From contig NZ_LMQM01000011.1 of the NCBI RefSeq assembly GCF_001424145.1, forward strand, positions 242,476 to 306,475: a stretch of DNA of 64,000 nucleotides, in the 5' to 3' direction. The DNA comes from Chryseobacterium sp. Leaf404 (lineage in GTDB: Bacteria; Bacteroidota; Bacteroidia; Flavobacteriales; Weeksellaceae). Shown here piece by piece: positions 8,570 to 18,600 of this stretch (position 1 is its first letter; the number at the start of each line of letters is the position of its first letter). The notes below the pieces were generated by a model. That model worked only from the letters and a program-made list of their open reading frames with translations. It had not been told where the DNA came from and searched no databases. The position numbers and the translations under genes were made by a program.

Positions 8570-9466
8570 TTACTTCTTCACAAACATCTTAGCCACTTTT
8601 TCAGCTTTTTTGCTTTCGGAATAATCGTAGAAACCTTCACCGGATTTTACTCCTAATTTTCCAGCCATTACCATGTTCACTAACAATGGATTCGGGGCAT
8701 ATTTCGGATTTTTGAAGCCGTCGTACATTACATTTAAAATGGCAAGACAAACATCAAGTCCGATAAAATCTGCCAACTGAAGCGGCCCCATCGGATGCGC
8801 CATTCCAAGCTTCATCACCGTATCAATTTCTTCAACACCCGCAACGCCGTTGTACAAAGTTTCGATGGATTCGTTGATCATCGGCATTAAAATTCTGTTC
8901 GCCACAAAACCCGGATAATCGTTCACCTCAACAGGAACTTTTCCTAAAGTTTTGCTCATTTCGTAGATCGCATCAAAAGTTTCTTTTGAAGTAGAATATC
9001 CTTTGATGATTTCCACCAGTTTCATAATCGGAACCGGATTCATAAAGTGCATCCCGATTACCTTGTCTGCTCTTTTTGTAGCGGCAGCAATTTTAGTGAT
9101 AGAAATAGAAGAAGTGTTTGTAGATAAGATGCAGTTTTCAGGTGTAAATTCATCCATCTGAGCGAAGATTTTTAGTTTCAGATCCTGATTTTCCGTTGCT
9201 GCTTCCACTACAAGATCCGCATCGGTTACAGCGTTTTTCAACTCTGTAAAAGTTGAAATATTTCCTAAAGTTTCAGCTTTTTGCTCTTCCGTAAGATTTC
9301 CTTTTGCAATAATTCTGTCAAGATTGGTGGTTATCGTTTTTAAACCTTTATCTAAAGCATCCTGAGAAACATCCACAAGATTTACTTTAAAACCGCTTTG
9401 TGCGAAAGTGTGTGCGATCCCATTCCCCATGGTTCCTGCGCCGATAACTACAATGTTTTTGATCAT
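8570..9466 (-). CDS. hbd: 3-hydroxybutyryl-CoA dehydrogenase
   Basis: A 298-residue cytosolic NAD(P)-dependent enzyme oxidising or reducing 3-hydroxyacyl-CoA / acetoacetyl-CoA. The Rossmann motif GAGTMGNGIAHTFAQSG is at residues 8-24, catalytic HFMNPVPIMKLVEI follows, then NRILMPMINE and GMAHPMGPLQLADFIGLD, the standard order for the family. Length is normal. Its ATG overlaps the stop of the upstream signal-peptide protein gene by four bases, although no functional link is evident. Confidence 0.94.
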   Translation of the reverse strand: MIKNIVVIGAGTMGNGIAHTFAQSGFKVNLVDVSQDALDKGLKTITTNLDRIIAKGNLTEEQKAETLGNISTFTELKNAVTDADLVVEAATENQDLKLKIFAQMDEFTPENCILSTNTSSISITKIAAATKRADKVIGMHFMNPVPIMKLVEIIKGYSTSKETFDAIYEMSKTLGKVPVEVNDYPGFVANRILMPMINESIETLYNGVAGVEEIDTVMKLGMAHPMGPLQLADFIGLDVCLAILNVMYDGFKNPKYAPNPLLVNMVMAGKLGVKSGEGFYDYSESKKAEKVAKMFVKK

Positions 9467-9894
9467 TTTATTTTCTGTTTTGTTATTTCTGTTTTGTTTA
9501 AAGTAGTGTTGGGTAAAGCTGATAAAGCACTTTTTGAAACCATAAAAGTCCCCATGAAATCTACTGTTCCATCGCTTCCTCCCTTTGAATTATTCTGTGC
9601 ATTAATCGCAGCTTCAAGACCCGAAATAAATTTTCTTCTGTTTGATTTTGAAAGCGCATCAATTCCTACAAAAAGTTTGAATTCACCTTCTCTTCCCAAA
9701 CCGGTCTGCTTATAAATCTCAACGGTTTTGCTTTTATTTTTACCCTGAAATTTCTGGATATAATCACGCACAGGCTTTTCTGAAGGTGGCCCGCAGCAAA
9801 TGCTGTTGTAGCTGATCTGGTAAAAGTTTTCGCTCTTCTGTGCAAAGAAAATTGCAGAAGTGAAAATCCCGAATATTAATAATACTTTTTTCAT
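9463..9894 (-). CDS. Secreted hypothetical protein
   Basis: A 143-residue protein starting at ATG 9894, which gives the signal peptide MKKVLLIFGIFTSAIFFAQ; the longer frame to 9951 was rejected. The mature part contains a Cys pair (SICCGPPSE) and no recognised domain. It overlaps the start of hbd by four bases and follows the beta-lactamase gene closely, so the three genes may form one transcript. Function unknown. Confidence 0.72.
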   Translation of the reverse strand: MKKVLLIFGIFTSAIFFAQKSENFYQISYNSICCGPPSEKPVRDYIQKFQGKNKSKTVEIYKQTGLGREGEFKLFVGIDALSKSNRRKFISGLEAAINAQNNSKGGSDGTVDFMGTFMVSKSALSALPNTTLNKTEITKQKIK

Positions 9895-9925
9895 TTTTGA
9901 AGTTTTTAAAATTAAGCTTAAATTT

Positions 9926-10804
9926 CTATTTATTAAAATAATCCCAGACAACTTTAGAAATATCTGAAATCATTTTACAGTTGACCTCGCTGCTTTCTGT
10001 TGAGTTGCTGACGAATACAGCTATTGCATAATGTTTGCCATTGGGTAAAGTGACGATGGCAATCTCGTTTTCAGCGCCTGTAAGACCTGCATCATTCTTT
10101 CCTGAAGATCCCGTTTTCCTTGCCACAGGCGTGTTTTTGGGAAGCTGCTCAATCAGTTTATTTTTTCCGGTAGATGTGGAAAGCATTACTTTCATCAGAT
10201 ATTCTGTCGATTTTTCAGAAAGAAGTTTTCCGTCGTAGAATTTTTTTAAAGCATCCACCGCAGCGTTTGTGGTGGAATAATTTTTATACTGAACTTTCCA
10301 GTCTTTGTGCATTTCTGCCTCGCCGGAAATAATCTGAAAATTCTTTACATTTTTAGAATCAAAAAACTGCTGCACTGTTTTTGGTCCGCCCAAAAGTCCG
10401 AGCAAGATATCGCAACCGCTGTTATCGCTTTGTGCCACGGTAAGCTCCAAAATTTCACTCAAAGGAACTTCTACTCCACCGTTTGGATATTTATCACGCA
10501 AAGGCGACCATGTGTTTTGCATTAAATTATCTTTCGTCAGTAAAACTTTCTGATCGAGAGACAGTTTTCCTTTATCAACATAATCCAAAACCGCTGCAGC
10601 GATGTGAAATTTGAAAACACTCTGCATCGGCAGTTTTTTTTCCGCGTTTTTACTGTATTTAAAACCATTTTCAAATCCCAAAACAGAAATTCCGACTGTT
10701 GCTTTTTTATCTTTTACGACTGCATTTATTTTCTTGTCTAAAACCGATTGCTGGGCACAGAAAAATGCGGAAATCAGGAGGAATAGTAAGCTTATTTTTT
10801 TCAT
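9926..10804 (-). CDS. bla: Class A beta-lactamase, subclass A2 (CGA/CME-like)
   Basis: A 292-residue periplasmic serine beta-lactamase with signal peptide MKKISLLFLLISAFFCAQ. Catalytic motifs are in order: QSVFKFH (S-x-x-K with the acyl-ester Ser), SDNSGCD (SDN loop), EAEMHKDWKVQYKN in the omega-loop position with its general-base Glu, and ARKTGSSG (KTG). The omega loop is of the A2 type found in Bacteroidota such as CGA, CME and CfxA, many of which hydrolyse cephalosporins. Substrate range cannot be read here. No mobile element flanks it, so it is probably intrinsic. Confidence 0.93.
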   Translation of the reverse strand: MKKISLLFLLISAFFCAQQSVLDKKINAVVKDKKATVGISVLGFENGFKYSKNAEKKLPMQSVFKFHIAAAVLDYVDKGKLSLDQKVLLTKDNLMQNTWSPLRDKYPNGGVEVPLSEILELTVAQSDNSGCDILLGLLGGPKTVQQFFDSKNVKNFQIISGEAEMHKDWKVQYKNYSTTNAAVDALKKFYDGKLLSEKSTEYLMKVMLSTSTGKNKLIEQLPKNTPVARKTGSSGKNDAGLTGAENEIAIVTLPNGKHYAIAVFVSNSTESSEVNCKMISDISKVVWDYFNK

Positions 10805-10821
10805 AATTTTTTATCTAAAGT

Positions 10822-10850
10822 AAATCCCTTTCATACGCCGAAAGGGATTT
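10822..10850 (-). terminator. Hairpin between small membrane protein gene and bla
   Basis: Perfect 11-bp stem AAATCCCTTTC (10822-10832) with GAAAGGGATTT (10840-10850), loop of seven. On the minus strand it lies after the membrane protein gene ending at 10973 and just upstream of the bla start. It could end the upstream transcript or sit in the bla leader. Confidence 0.6.
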
Positions 10851-10972
10851 GCAATTTAAGATTTTTATTTTTTCAACTCAAAATAATTGTAAAATTAAGG
10901 AGTTTCTTTTTCGATCCAGAAATTGTATTATATTTAAGATGGTGAATCTTTTTTTTTCTAAAATTATTCAGA

Positions 10973-11452
10973 TCAGTGTAAGTAATAAGATATCACTGTA
11001 AGAAAAATTCCACAAATAATTGTGGTGATTTGCTTTTTAAGTGTAACCTCCTTAAAGTAAAAAAATACCAGAACAGAAAATAAAAGTGTTGTAAAAACAA
11101 CTGCAGTTTCATCTATATAGTCTGAAAAATTTTTAAAGATGAAAAATTCAAACAAGATCATCAAAACCGCCTCTGTCATATTCATAACTACAAACAAAGT
11201 AGTAAATATATTGACCCTCCTGTTTTTAAATACAAACAGGTTAAAACCAATAAAACCAAATAATCCTTTTAATGGAGCAATAAAAATATTGTTAAAAGAG
11301 AAAGGAGAAATCTGCAAAAAAGTTTTGTAAGGCTGGTAAATACTTTTTGTAATATTATAATCTCTGATGATGTAAAGATAAGCCACGTATAAGCAGAGAA
11401 GAGACAAATACACAAACAGTATCGGCAGAATATAATTTTTGATTTTGTTCAT
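10973..11452 (-). CDS. Hypothetical four-helix membrane protein
   Basis: A 159-residue protein with four or five predicted hydrophobic helices (about residues 8-28, 50-75, 80-100, 115-130, 138-157). No family was recognised. Its start is seven bases after the stop of the Gfo/Idh/MocA gene on the same strand, so it is probably its operon partner. Function unknown. Confidence 0.65.
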   Translation of the reverse strand: MNKIKNYILPILFVYLSLLCLYVAYLYIIRDYNITKSIYQPYKTFLQISPFSFNNIFIAPLKGLFGFIGFNLFVFKNRRVNIFTTLFVVMNMTEAVLMILFEFFIFKNFSDYIDETAVVFTTLLFSVLVFFYFKEVTLKKQITTIICGIFLTVISYYLH

Positions 11453-11458
11453 TATAAC

Positions 11459-12421
11459 TTATTTAATCAACTCCATAATCTCCAGCGCCACCTTCAAAGC
11501 TTCAGTCCCATCTTCCAAAGAAACTTCTACATTTTTCTCCTGAATAATAGCATCTGCAAACGAATTCAATTCATCCAAAATGGCATTATTCGCCTGAATA
11601 TTTGGGTATTCAAATAAAATCTGATTCTTTTCACCTTCAGCATTTTCAATAATCATATCGAAAGGTGTTGGGTTTTCCGGAGCTTCTTTCATTCGGATAA
11701 CTTCGGCTTTTTTCTCTAAGAAGTCTACAGAAATATAAGCATCTTTCTGGAAGAAACGGCTTTTTCTCATCGCTTTCATTGAGATTCTTGAAGTCGTTAA
11801 ATTGGCTACACATCCATTTTCAAATTCAATTCTCGCATTCGTAATATCCGGACTTTTACTCACCACGCAAACACCGCTTGCGTGGATATTTTTCACCTTG
11901 GATTTAACCACACTCAACAAAATATCAAGATCGTGAATCATTAAATCCAAAACTACCGAAACATCAGTCCCGCGTGGATTAAATTCTGCCAGACGGTGAA
12001 TTTCAATAAACATCGGATCCTGAATATAATCCTTCGCACCAATAAACGCAGGATTATACCTTTCAACATGCCCTACCTGTGCTTTGATACCGTTTTCACG
12101 GCATTTTCTTACAATTTCTTCGGCCTGTTCCAATGTTTGGGTCACCGGTTTTTCGATGAAGAAATGAAGTCCTTTTTCAATTGCTTTTAAAGCATAATCG
12201 TAATGATAAAGTGTTGGCGTCACAATGTCCAGCATCTCTATCTGATCCAGCAACTCATCAAAATTTTCAAAATATTTGTACCCGAATTCTGCTTCGAGTT
12301 TTCTGCCGTTTTCGGCATCTTTATCGTGAAAACCAACAAATTCATATTTATCTGACTGATTAAGAAGCCTCAAATGGATTTTTCCTAAATGACCTGCACC
12401 TACCAAACCTGCTTTTAACAT
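11459..12421 (-). CDS. Gfo/Idh/MocA family oxidoreductase
   Basis: A 320-residue NAD(P)-dependent dehydrogenase-like protein. The N-terminal Rossmann fold has GLVGAGHLGKIHLRLL, then FIEKPVTQTLEQAEEI with the conserved EKP Lys, and in the C-terminal domain DLMIHDLDILL with the family's conserved His. Members act on sugars, inositols or biliverdin-like substrates; the substrate here is unknown. The divergent gene upstream is pcm, separated by a period-7 repeat tract. Confidence 0.9.
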   Translation of the reverse strand: MLKAGLVGAGHLGKIHLRLLNQSDKYEFVGFHDKDAENGRKLEAEFGYKYFENFDELLDQIEMLDIVTPTLYHYDYALKAIEKGLHFFIEKPVTQTLEQAEEIVRKCRENGIKAQVGHVERYNPAFIGAKDYIQDPMFIEIHRLAEFNPRGTDVSVVLDLMIHDLDILLSVVKSKVKNIHASGVCVVSKSPDITNARIEFENGCVANLTTSRISMKAMRKSRFFQKDAYISVDFLEKKAEVIRMKEAPENPTPFDMIIENAEGEKNQILFEYPNIQANNAILDELNSFADAIIQEKNVEVSLEDGTEALKVALEIMELIK

Positions 12422-12455
12422 AGCTGTATTAAATTTTTGTAAATATAAAGCTTAA

Positions 12456-12588
12456 TTTGAAATTTGAGGTTTGAAATTTGAGATGCGAGGTTCGAGATCC
12501 GGGGTGCGAGGTTCGTGATTCGGGGTTCGAGATGCGGGATTGGAGATTCAAGGTGCGGGATTCGGGATTCGGGATGCGAGGTTCGGGG
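12456..12588. repeat. Degenerate heptamer tract, 19 units
   Basis: The tract parses exactly into 19 seven-base units, beginning TTTGAAA, TTTGAGG and ending TGCGAGG, TTCGGGG, with consensus near TTCGRGA. It fills most of the spacer between the divergent Gfo/Idh and pcm genes. Units vary but the period of seven never slips. It is the longest member of a period-7 family seen at many gene borders in this window. Confidence 0.9.
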
Positions 12589-12719
12589 GTTTATTTAATT
12601 TTATTATTTAATTGTAAAGTGGGATTTTTGAAAATTGCATCATGAAATATGTTGATGTAATTTTGATAAAATCATGGCAAAATTTCAAATCCCGAACTTC
12701 AAATCTCAAATGAAATCAT

Positions 12720-12727
12720 TATTTTTG
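12720..12727 (+). promoter_or_regulatory. TAnnTTTG promoter element, four bases before pcm start
   Basis: TATTTTTG matches the Bacteroidota -7 box. Only CTCA separates it from the pcm ATG, so transcription should begin at or next to the start codon and give a leaderless mRNA. Confidence 0.6.
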
Positions 12728-12731
12728 CTCA

Positions 12732-13382
12732 ATGCAGGATTCATTTGTACATAAGGGAAAGAGAAGGAATTTGGTAGATTATCTCAGACGCAGCATCGGG
12801 ATTTGTGATGAAAACGTTTTGGCTGCCATCAACCACGTTCCCAGACATCTTTTTATTGAAAGTATTTTTGAAGATTACGCTTACGAAGACCGCGCGTTTC
12901 CCATCGCTGCACACCAGACGATTTCGCATCCTTCCACGGTTGCAGAACAGTCTGAACTTTTGGAGGTAAAGGAAGGTGAAAAAGTTCTGGAAATCGGAAC
13001 CGGTTGCGGTTACCAGACTGCAGTTTTAATCGCCATGAAAGCCTTGGTTTACACAGTTGAAAGACAAAAAGATCTTTTTGATTTTTCTAAAAAGAAACTG
13101 AGAGAAATGAATCTTTACCCTAAATTTCAAAGTTTCGGGGATGGTTTTGCCGGACTACCGACTTTTGCTCCTTTCGACAAAATTATCGTGACCTGCGGCG
13201 CTTCAGTTTTACCCACGGAATTATTGAAACAGCTGAAAGTGGGTGGCAAAATGGTAATTCCACTGGGGCCGACTGATCAGCAGGTTTTGTACAGATTTAC
13301 CAAAATTTCTCCCACAGAATTTGAAAAAGAAGAATTCGGTGCCTATAAATTTGTTCCGATGCTGAATAGTACCAATCAATAA
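12732..13382 (+). CDS. pcm: Protein-L-isoaspartate O-methyltransferase
   Basis: A 216-residue SAM-dependent methyltransferase that repairs isoaspartyl residues in aged proteins. The family's N-terminal VPRHLFIE is followed by AYEDRAFPI and HQTISHPSTVAEQSELL, then SAM-binding motif I VLEIGTGCGYQTAVL and post-motif VTCGAS with QLKVGGKMVIPLG. Length is normal. The ATG at 12732 follows a TAnnTTTG box by four bases. The DUF1801 gene begins two bases after its stop. Confidence 0.94.
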   Translation: MQDSFVHKGKRRNLVDYLRRSIGICDENVLAAINHVPRHLFIESIFEDYAYEDRAFPIAAHQTISHPSTVAEQSELLEVKEGEKVLEIGTGCGYQTAVLIAMKALVYTVERQKDLFDFSKKKLREMNLYPKFQSFGDGFAGLPTFAPFDKIIVTCGASVLPTELLKQLKVGGKMVIPLGPTDQQVLYRFTKISPTEFEKEEFGAYKFVPMLNSTNQ

Positions 13383-13384
13383 AT

Positions 13385-13783
13385 ATGATTAATCCTGATA
13401 TTCTTGATTACATTGAAAAACAGTCAGATTCAGATCAGGAAATCTGCGATATACTTTCAAAAATAATTGATGCGGAACTGAATGATGCCGAAAATAAAAT
13501 CTGGCATTCTCATCCCGTTTGGTTTTTGGAGGAAAATCCGATTGTGGGTTTCAGCAAACAAAAAAAGGGAATCCGGCTGATGTTCTGGAGCGGAAAATCT
13601 TTTCAGGAAGAAAAACTGAATGTAGAAGGCAAAAAATTTCAGGATGCATCAATATTTTTCAATGATAAAACTGAGATTAACTTAGATGATTTAAGGTTAT
13701 GGCTTAAAAAATCTGTAGAAATACAGTGGGATTACAAAAATTTAGTTAAAAGAAAGGGCGAATTGATTAAAATCACGGGTTGA
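13385..13783 (+). CDS. DUF1801 domain-containing protein
   Basis: A 132-residue soluble protein resembling the DUF1801 (YdhG-like) fold: KIWHSHPVWFLEENPIVGF, then GIRLMFWSGKSF. The family's biochemical role is unsettled. It starts two bases after pcm and shares its promoter. Confidence 0.75.
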   Translation: MINPDILDYIEKQSDSDQEICDILSKIIDAELNDAENKIWHSHPVWFLEENPIVGFSKQKKGIRLMFWSGKSFQEEKLNVEGKKFQDASIFFNDKTEINLDDLRLWLKKSVEIQWDYKNLVKRKGELIKITG

Positions 13784-13854
13784 AATTTCGGCGTTCGGAA
13801 TGATAATTGAATTTAAAAATTATTTAAAAATTAATTTAAAATAACACTAAATAC

Positions 13855-13882
13855 ACCTCATCATAAAACAGTGAGGTTTTTT
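13855..13882 (+). terminator. Short terminator-like hairpin
   Basis: ACCTCA (13855-13860) pairs with TGAGGT (13872-13877), followed by T-rich sequence. The stem is only six base pairs, and the next gene starts 21 bases later. Confidence 0.45.
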
Positions 13883-13902
13883 ATTTGAACACACCATAAA
13901 TT

Positions 13903-14874
13903 ATGAGAGTATTTGTAAACAAAAGAATTCCTGAAATTGGAATTAAGATAATGCAGGAGAACGGGCTGGATGTATTCATTCCCGAACATGATAACCTTTC
14001 GGATGAACAATGGCTTAAATACTGTCAGGATTCTGATCTTATTTTAAATGTCGGCTTCCATAAATTTGACAAGGATTTTTTTGACCAATGCCCGAATCTG
14101 AAAGCCATTGCGCTCCTGTCGGTTGGTTTTGATCATGTAGATATCAAGGAAGCCAATGCCAGAAACATTCCTGTAGGAAATACACCGGACGTTTTGAGTG
14201 TAGCCACGGCAGATACTGCTTTTCTTTTGATGCAGTCGGTAGCAAGACGCTCAAGCTTTTATTTTGAGAGAGTAAAAAACGGTGAGTGGGGAGATTTTGA
14301 TCCGCTTTTTGCTCTGGGTCAGGAACTTACAGGGAAAACTCTGGGAATTTTTGGTTTGGGAAGAATTGGTTTTGAAATGGCTAAAAAAGCGAAATATGCT
14401 TTCGGGATGAATATCATTTACCACAACAGAAATCACAACGAAGAAGCGGAAAAAGAGCTAGATGCAAAATACGTTTCGTTCGATGAACTGGTGGCTCAGT
14501 CTGATGTGCTGTCCATCCATGCAAATTTCAAACCTGAACAGAGCGAACTTTTTAATGCTGAAGTTTTTAAAAAAATGAAACCCAATGCCATTTTTATTAA
14601 TACAGCGAGGGGTGGTTTTCAGAATGAGCATGATTTGTACGAAGCCCTGACAAACAAAGAAATCTGGGGGGCAGGTCTGGATGTCACCAATCCCGAACCG
14701 ATGAATAAAGAAAATCTTCTGCTCGGCCTATCCACCGTTTGTGTACTACCACACATCGGTTCGGCAACCGAAGAAGCCCGAAACGGAATGGCAAAACTGG
14801 CCGCCGAAAACCTGGTCGCCTTCTCAAAAGGAGAAAAAATGCCAACCTGTGCGAATGAAGAAGTGTACGGGTAA
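13903..14874 (+). CDS. D-2-hydroxyacid dehydrogenase (glyoxylate/hydroxypyruvate reductase-like)
   Basis: A 323-residue NAD(P)-dependent dehydrogenase of the D-isomer-specific family. Rossmann motif GIFGLGRIGFEMAKKA, catalytic Arg in INTARGG, Glu in DVTNPEPMN and His in LPHIGSAT form the full family signature. It reduces a 2-keto acid or oxidises a D-2-hydroxy acid; glyoxylate or hydroxypyruvate is most likely but not proven. A nine-copy TTTGAGA repeat starts three bases after its stop. Confidence 0.92.
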   Translation: MRVFVNKRIPEIGIKIMQENGLDVFIPEHDNLSDEQWLKYCQDSDLILNVGFHKFDKDFFDQCPNLKAIALLSVGFDHVDIKEANARNIPVGNTPDVLSVATADTAFLLMQSVARRSSFYFERVKNGEWGDFDPLFALGQELTGKTLGIFGLGRIGFEMAKKAKYAFGMNIIYHNRNHNEEAEKELDAKYVSFDELVAQSDVLSIHANFKPEQSELFNAEVFKKMKPNAIFINTARGGFQNEHDLYEALTNKEIWGAGLDVTNPEPMNKENLLLGLSTVCVLPHIGSATEEARNGMAKLAAENLVAFSKGEKMPTCANEEVYG

Positions 14875-14876
14875 AA

Positions 14877-14939
14877 TTTGAGATTTGAGATTTGAGATTT
14901 GAGATTTGAGATTTGAGATTTGAGATTTGAGATTTGAGA
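14877..14939. repeat. Perfect heptamer microsatellite (TTTGAGA)x9
   Basis: Nine uninterrupted copies of TTTGAGA, three bases after the hydroxyacid dehydrogenase stop. This is the purest tract of the period-7 family in the window; copy number is likely variable between strains. Confidence 0.97.
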
Positions 14940-15122
14940 TTTATTAACAACTTTTTTCTCAAATACTTATTGTGTGAAGCAAAAACTTTAACATCTCAAA
15001 CTTGGATCTTTTTCCTTTACACTTTGATCTTAAAAACTACTTATCTCTTTCTACTTTTTACTTGGCTCTTTTGAAATTGGACTCATTTTTGTCTTATCAG
15101 AAACATCACAAAAAATAATATT

Positions 15123-15488
15123 ATGATTACAGAAGACAATGCTGCAGAGCAAGAAAGAAAGCTCGATGAGATGGATTACAATCCGGGTGAAGATATTTTC
15201 AACAGGGAAGAACACATCCCTTTGGATGGAGACGGTAATCCAATTTTAAATCCCGGCCATGTAAATGATGGAATGCCTTACGGACTTGATATTCCGGGTG
15301 CGGAAGATGACGATAATTTTGAACAGATTACCGATCAGTTACCAGCAGAAGAGGACGATGTTTACAATATCGCTGATGACGATGAAGATCAGTTCGAGGA
15401 TGAAGATGATCTGATTGATGACATGGAAAATGAAGAGGATGATGAGAATTACGAAAACGCAGATGAGGAAGATGACATTGATAATTAA
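15123..15488 (+). CDS. Hypothetical acidic protein
   Basis: A 121-residue protein whose C-terminal half is almost wholly Asp and Glu with Asn, ending DDIDN. The N-terminal half contains FNREEHIPLDGDGNPIL. No signal peptide or known domain. A 12-bp terminator follows at 15524. It may be disordered and bind basic proteins or divalent cations, but that is inference from composition. Confidence 0.75.
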   Translation: MITEDNAAEQERKLDEMDYNPGEDIFNREEHIPLDGDGNPILNPGHVNDGMPYGLDIPGAEDDDNFEQITDQLPAEEDDVYNIADDDEDQFEDEDDLIDDMENEEDDENYENADEEDDIDN

Positions 15489-15523
15489 ATCATTATAAAA
15501 TTACAGATTTAATATAACCAAAA

Positions 15524-15558
15524 ACAAAGGCTGTCTCGATAGGGACAGCCTTTGTTAT
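15524..15558 (+). terminator. Strong rho-independent terminator
   Basis: Perfect 12-bp stem, ACAAAGGCTGTC (15524-15535) with GACAGCCTTTGT (15544-15555), loop of eight. It ends the acidic protein transcript. Confidence 0.88.
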
Positions 15559-15624
15559 GTTAATTCATTTTTAAATAATTATAAATAAATATTTATGAAT
15601 ATGTTATTAATATTTTAAAAGTTA

Positions 15625-15632
15625 TAACTTTG
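15625..15632 (+). promoter_or_regulatory. TAnnTTTG promoter element of the T9SS type B protein
   Basis: TAACTTTG lies 56 bases upstream of the ATG at 15689, after the preceding terminator. It is the best promoter candidate in the spacer; no convincing -33 box was seen. Confidence 0.5.
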
Positions 15633-15688
15633 CATAATATTCAAACATAACCAGATTTAATTAAAAAATAACCAAATAATTATTTTTA

Positions 15689-18600
15689 ATGAAAAGAATT
15701 TTACAAATTATTTATTTATTCATCAGTTTTACAGTTTATTCACAAAACAACTTAAATGTTTTAATAAAAGACAATTCAGGAAACGAAAATTTTCACGTGA
15801 CCTGTACGAATGATTTAAATACCAATGGATGTATTGCCCTACATGCAGAATATCCCACGATAAAACAGACGACAACATACAATCTTACTCAAAGCACTTT
15901 CACTCCTGCGATTGCATTCGATGCGGGTACAGCAATGAATGCGAATTTTGATGATGCTTTTACCTCAGCAATCAATTTACCATTTATATTCTGTTTTTTC
16001 AATCAGAATTTTAATGCTTTGGTGATTGGTTCCAACGGAATGATCACTTTTGACGCCACTCAGGCAGGAAAAATCAATTTCCCGAATGTCAACTGGCAAA
16101 ATCCCAATACCGGACTTCCGAAAAATTCTATTTTCGGGGTTTATCACGATATGGTTTTTTCGGCTGCCGATCAGTCTGAAATTTTTTATTCCACCATCGG
16201 GACAGCGCCCAACAGAAAATTTGTTGTGAATTTTTATGAAGGAAGAATGGCCGGATGCACCGAAAGATCATCTTCCCAGATTGTACTGCACGAAACCACC
16301 AATATCATTGAAGTTTTTATTGATAAGAAGCTCATCCCATGCGCAACAAGAAAATTTGAAAATGCTCTCGTGGGAATTATCAATGACAGCGGAAATTTGG
16401 GCTACTCTCCTGCTTCAAGAAACACAGGGAACTGGGAAGCACAGCAGGAAGCATGGAAATTCACACCCTCAGGAAACGACATTACACCTGAAGTGATCTG
16501 GAAAAATGCGGCCGGACAAACCCTTGCCACGGGAATTCAGACGACACTCTGCCCTACTCAGAATGAAATTTACACCGCTGAAGTCAATTTCAACACCTGC
16601 GGAAACAGTGTTCTGACGTTGACAGATACTTTTAATCTTACTTTTGACCCAACATATCCAACAGCGATTAATTACAGTCAGAATTTTTGTGGAAACAATC
16701 CGATAAATCTTAATCTGGACAGTTTTAAACCTAATTTAACCTCACAAAACCCTTCCAACTTTAATTTCACATATCACAATACTTTACAGGATGCCCAAAA
16801 TAATGTAAATGGAATATCAAATTCCTATCAGCTGAATTCGAACAAAATTATTTATGTCAGAATTCAAAACCCGTCTACCAGCTCCTGCTTCAGGGTGGCT
16901 ACGCTCAGTCTGGAATTTTTAACGAAGCAACTTTTGACCAGTTCAGTAGTTCTTTGCGACACCAATAATGATGGTGTTGAAGACAATTATGACCTCAGCC
17001 TCTTGAATAATTCACTTTTGGCATCTGGGAATACTTCTGTGGCTTATTTTTTAAGTCAAAACAATGCTCAGAATAACATAAATCCTGTTACTGTAGCCAA
17101 TATATCTGCGGGAACACAAATCTGGCTGAGGGTTCAGGATACCAACTGCACCTACGTTTTAGGTCCGGTGACCTTCCAGTTTAAGCCTGGAGTAAATGCC
17201 CATGGAATCAATTATCCTATAACGATTTGCGACATTAATGATGATAATAACGAGCCTTTTGAATTTGCTTTACAACTCGGTTCGTTAATCAGCACGCAGG
17301 CCGGTGCCACTTTTACACCCTATTCAACTTATGCTGCTGCTTATGCCGCTCAGGGAACAGTTTTGCAGACCATTAAAGAAGGTATTTATCCGGTTTTTAT
17401 CAGAGTACAAATTCCTGGAGGATGTTTTACAGTCGTTACAGTGAACATGAATGTGACTTTCACAAAAATTAAAGCCAATCATAAAAATGAATACATCTGC
17501 TTCAATGGAACCGAAGATATTACGGTAAATCTCAGTACTTTATCATCCAATCTTCTGATCGATCCGCTTACTGTGCCGGTTACAGAGTTTTATGCAAGTG
17601 CAGATGACGCATTTTATGCCAATAATCCCATCCCGCTAACTCAGATGATAACAGATAACGGAAATCTGGTTAGCCAGACTTTTTATGTAAGATTTGAGCA
17701 GAGTGATGATTGCTTTACCGTGCGGCCGATTACTGTGAATCTAGTGCATCCTGTGATTGTCGGTTCCAGTTTTACAGTTTGTGATTTTAATAATGATAAT
17801 TCAGAAAATGTCAATTTAAATCAATTCTCTGCAGCTATTGTCGGTAATCAAAATGCGACAACTACATTTTATAGTTCTCAGTCCAATGCATTAGCGGGAA
17901 CAAATCCTTTAACTACAGTTAATTTAAATGGCTCGCAGCAATATTTTGTAAAGATCAATTCTTACAACTGTACTCAGGTTTATCCGTTTACCGTTGGTTT
18001 GGTTGCAACACCATCCGTCAATCCGAATGTAAATATTGTTCTGAATAATATTTGCGACAACAACAATGATGGTGTGGAAAATTACAATCTCACTCAGGCC
18101 CAGCCGCAAATCTACTCAGGTTCATCAGCTGTCAATTTTTCGTATTATCAAAATTACAATGCCGCCAACCAGACGTTTTCCAACGAAATAACCAACATAA
18201 CAAGCTATCCGGTAACCGGAAATGCGACGGTATACGTTAAAATTAAGTTCAATTCAGGAGAATGTTTTTCAGCTTCAAAACTGACCATTCAGATGAACTT
18301 TCTGCCTGTTGTCGTCATCACCAACAATGCTGTTCTAAACAAATGTGATGAAGATTTCAATTTAAGTGAAACCTTCACCCTCACCGATGCGATTCCGCAG
18401 ATGTATAATCCTGCGCAAAACACGTATCCTCTATCAAATATTAATGTTAAATTTTACTTTACTCAGGCTGAGGCCAACGCAGGAAGCCCTGCAAATCAGA
18501 TTGGAAACACTTTGATTACGGATATTTCCAGCGTTCAGATTTGGGCAAGATTTACCGCTACCACTACAGGATGCTTTTCTGTTGCCCCATTGCAGCTGAA

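Noticed and set aside
9926..10804. Recently acquired beta-lactamase gene
   Set aside because: No insertion sequence, integron or composition shift is visible nearby; class A2 enzymes are usually intrinsic in this group.
14684..14962. Minus-strand ORF with repeated SQISNLK peptides
   Set aside because: It arises from the TTTGAGA heptamers and lies antisense to the hydroxyacid dehydrogenase.
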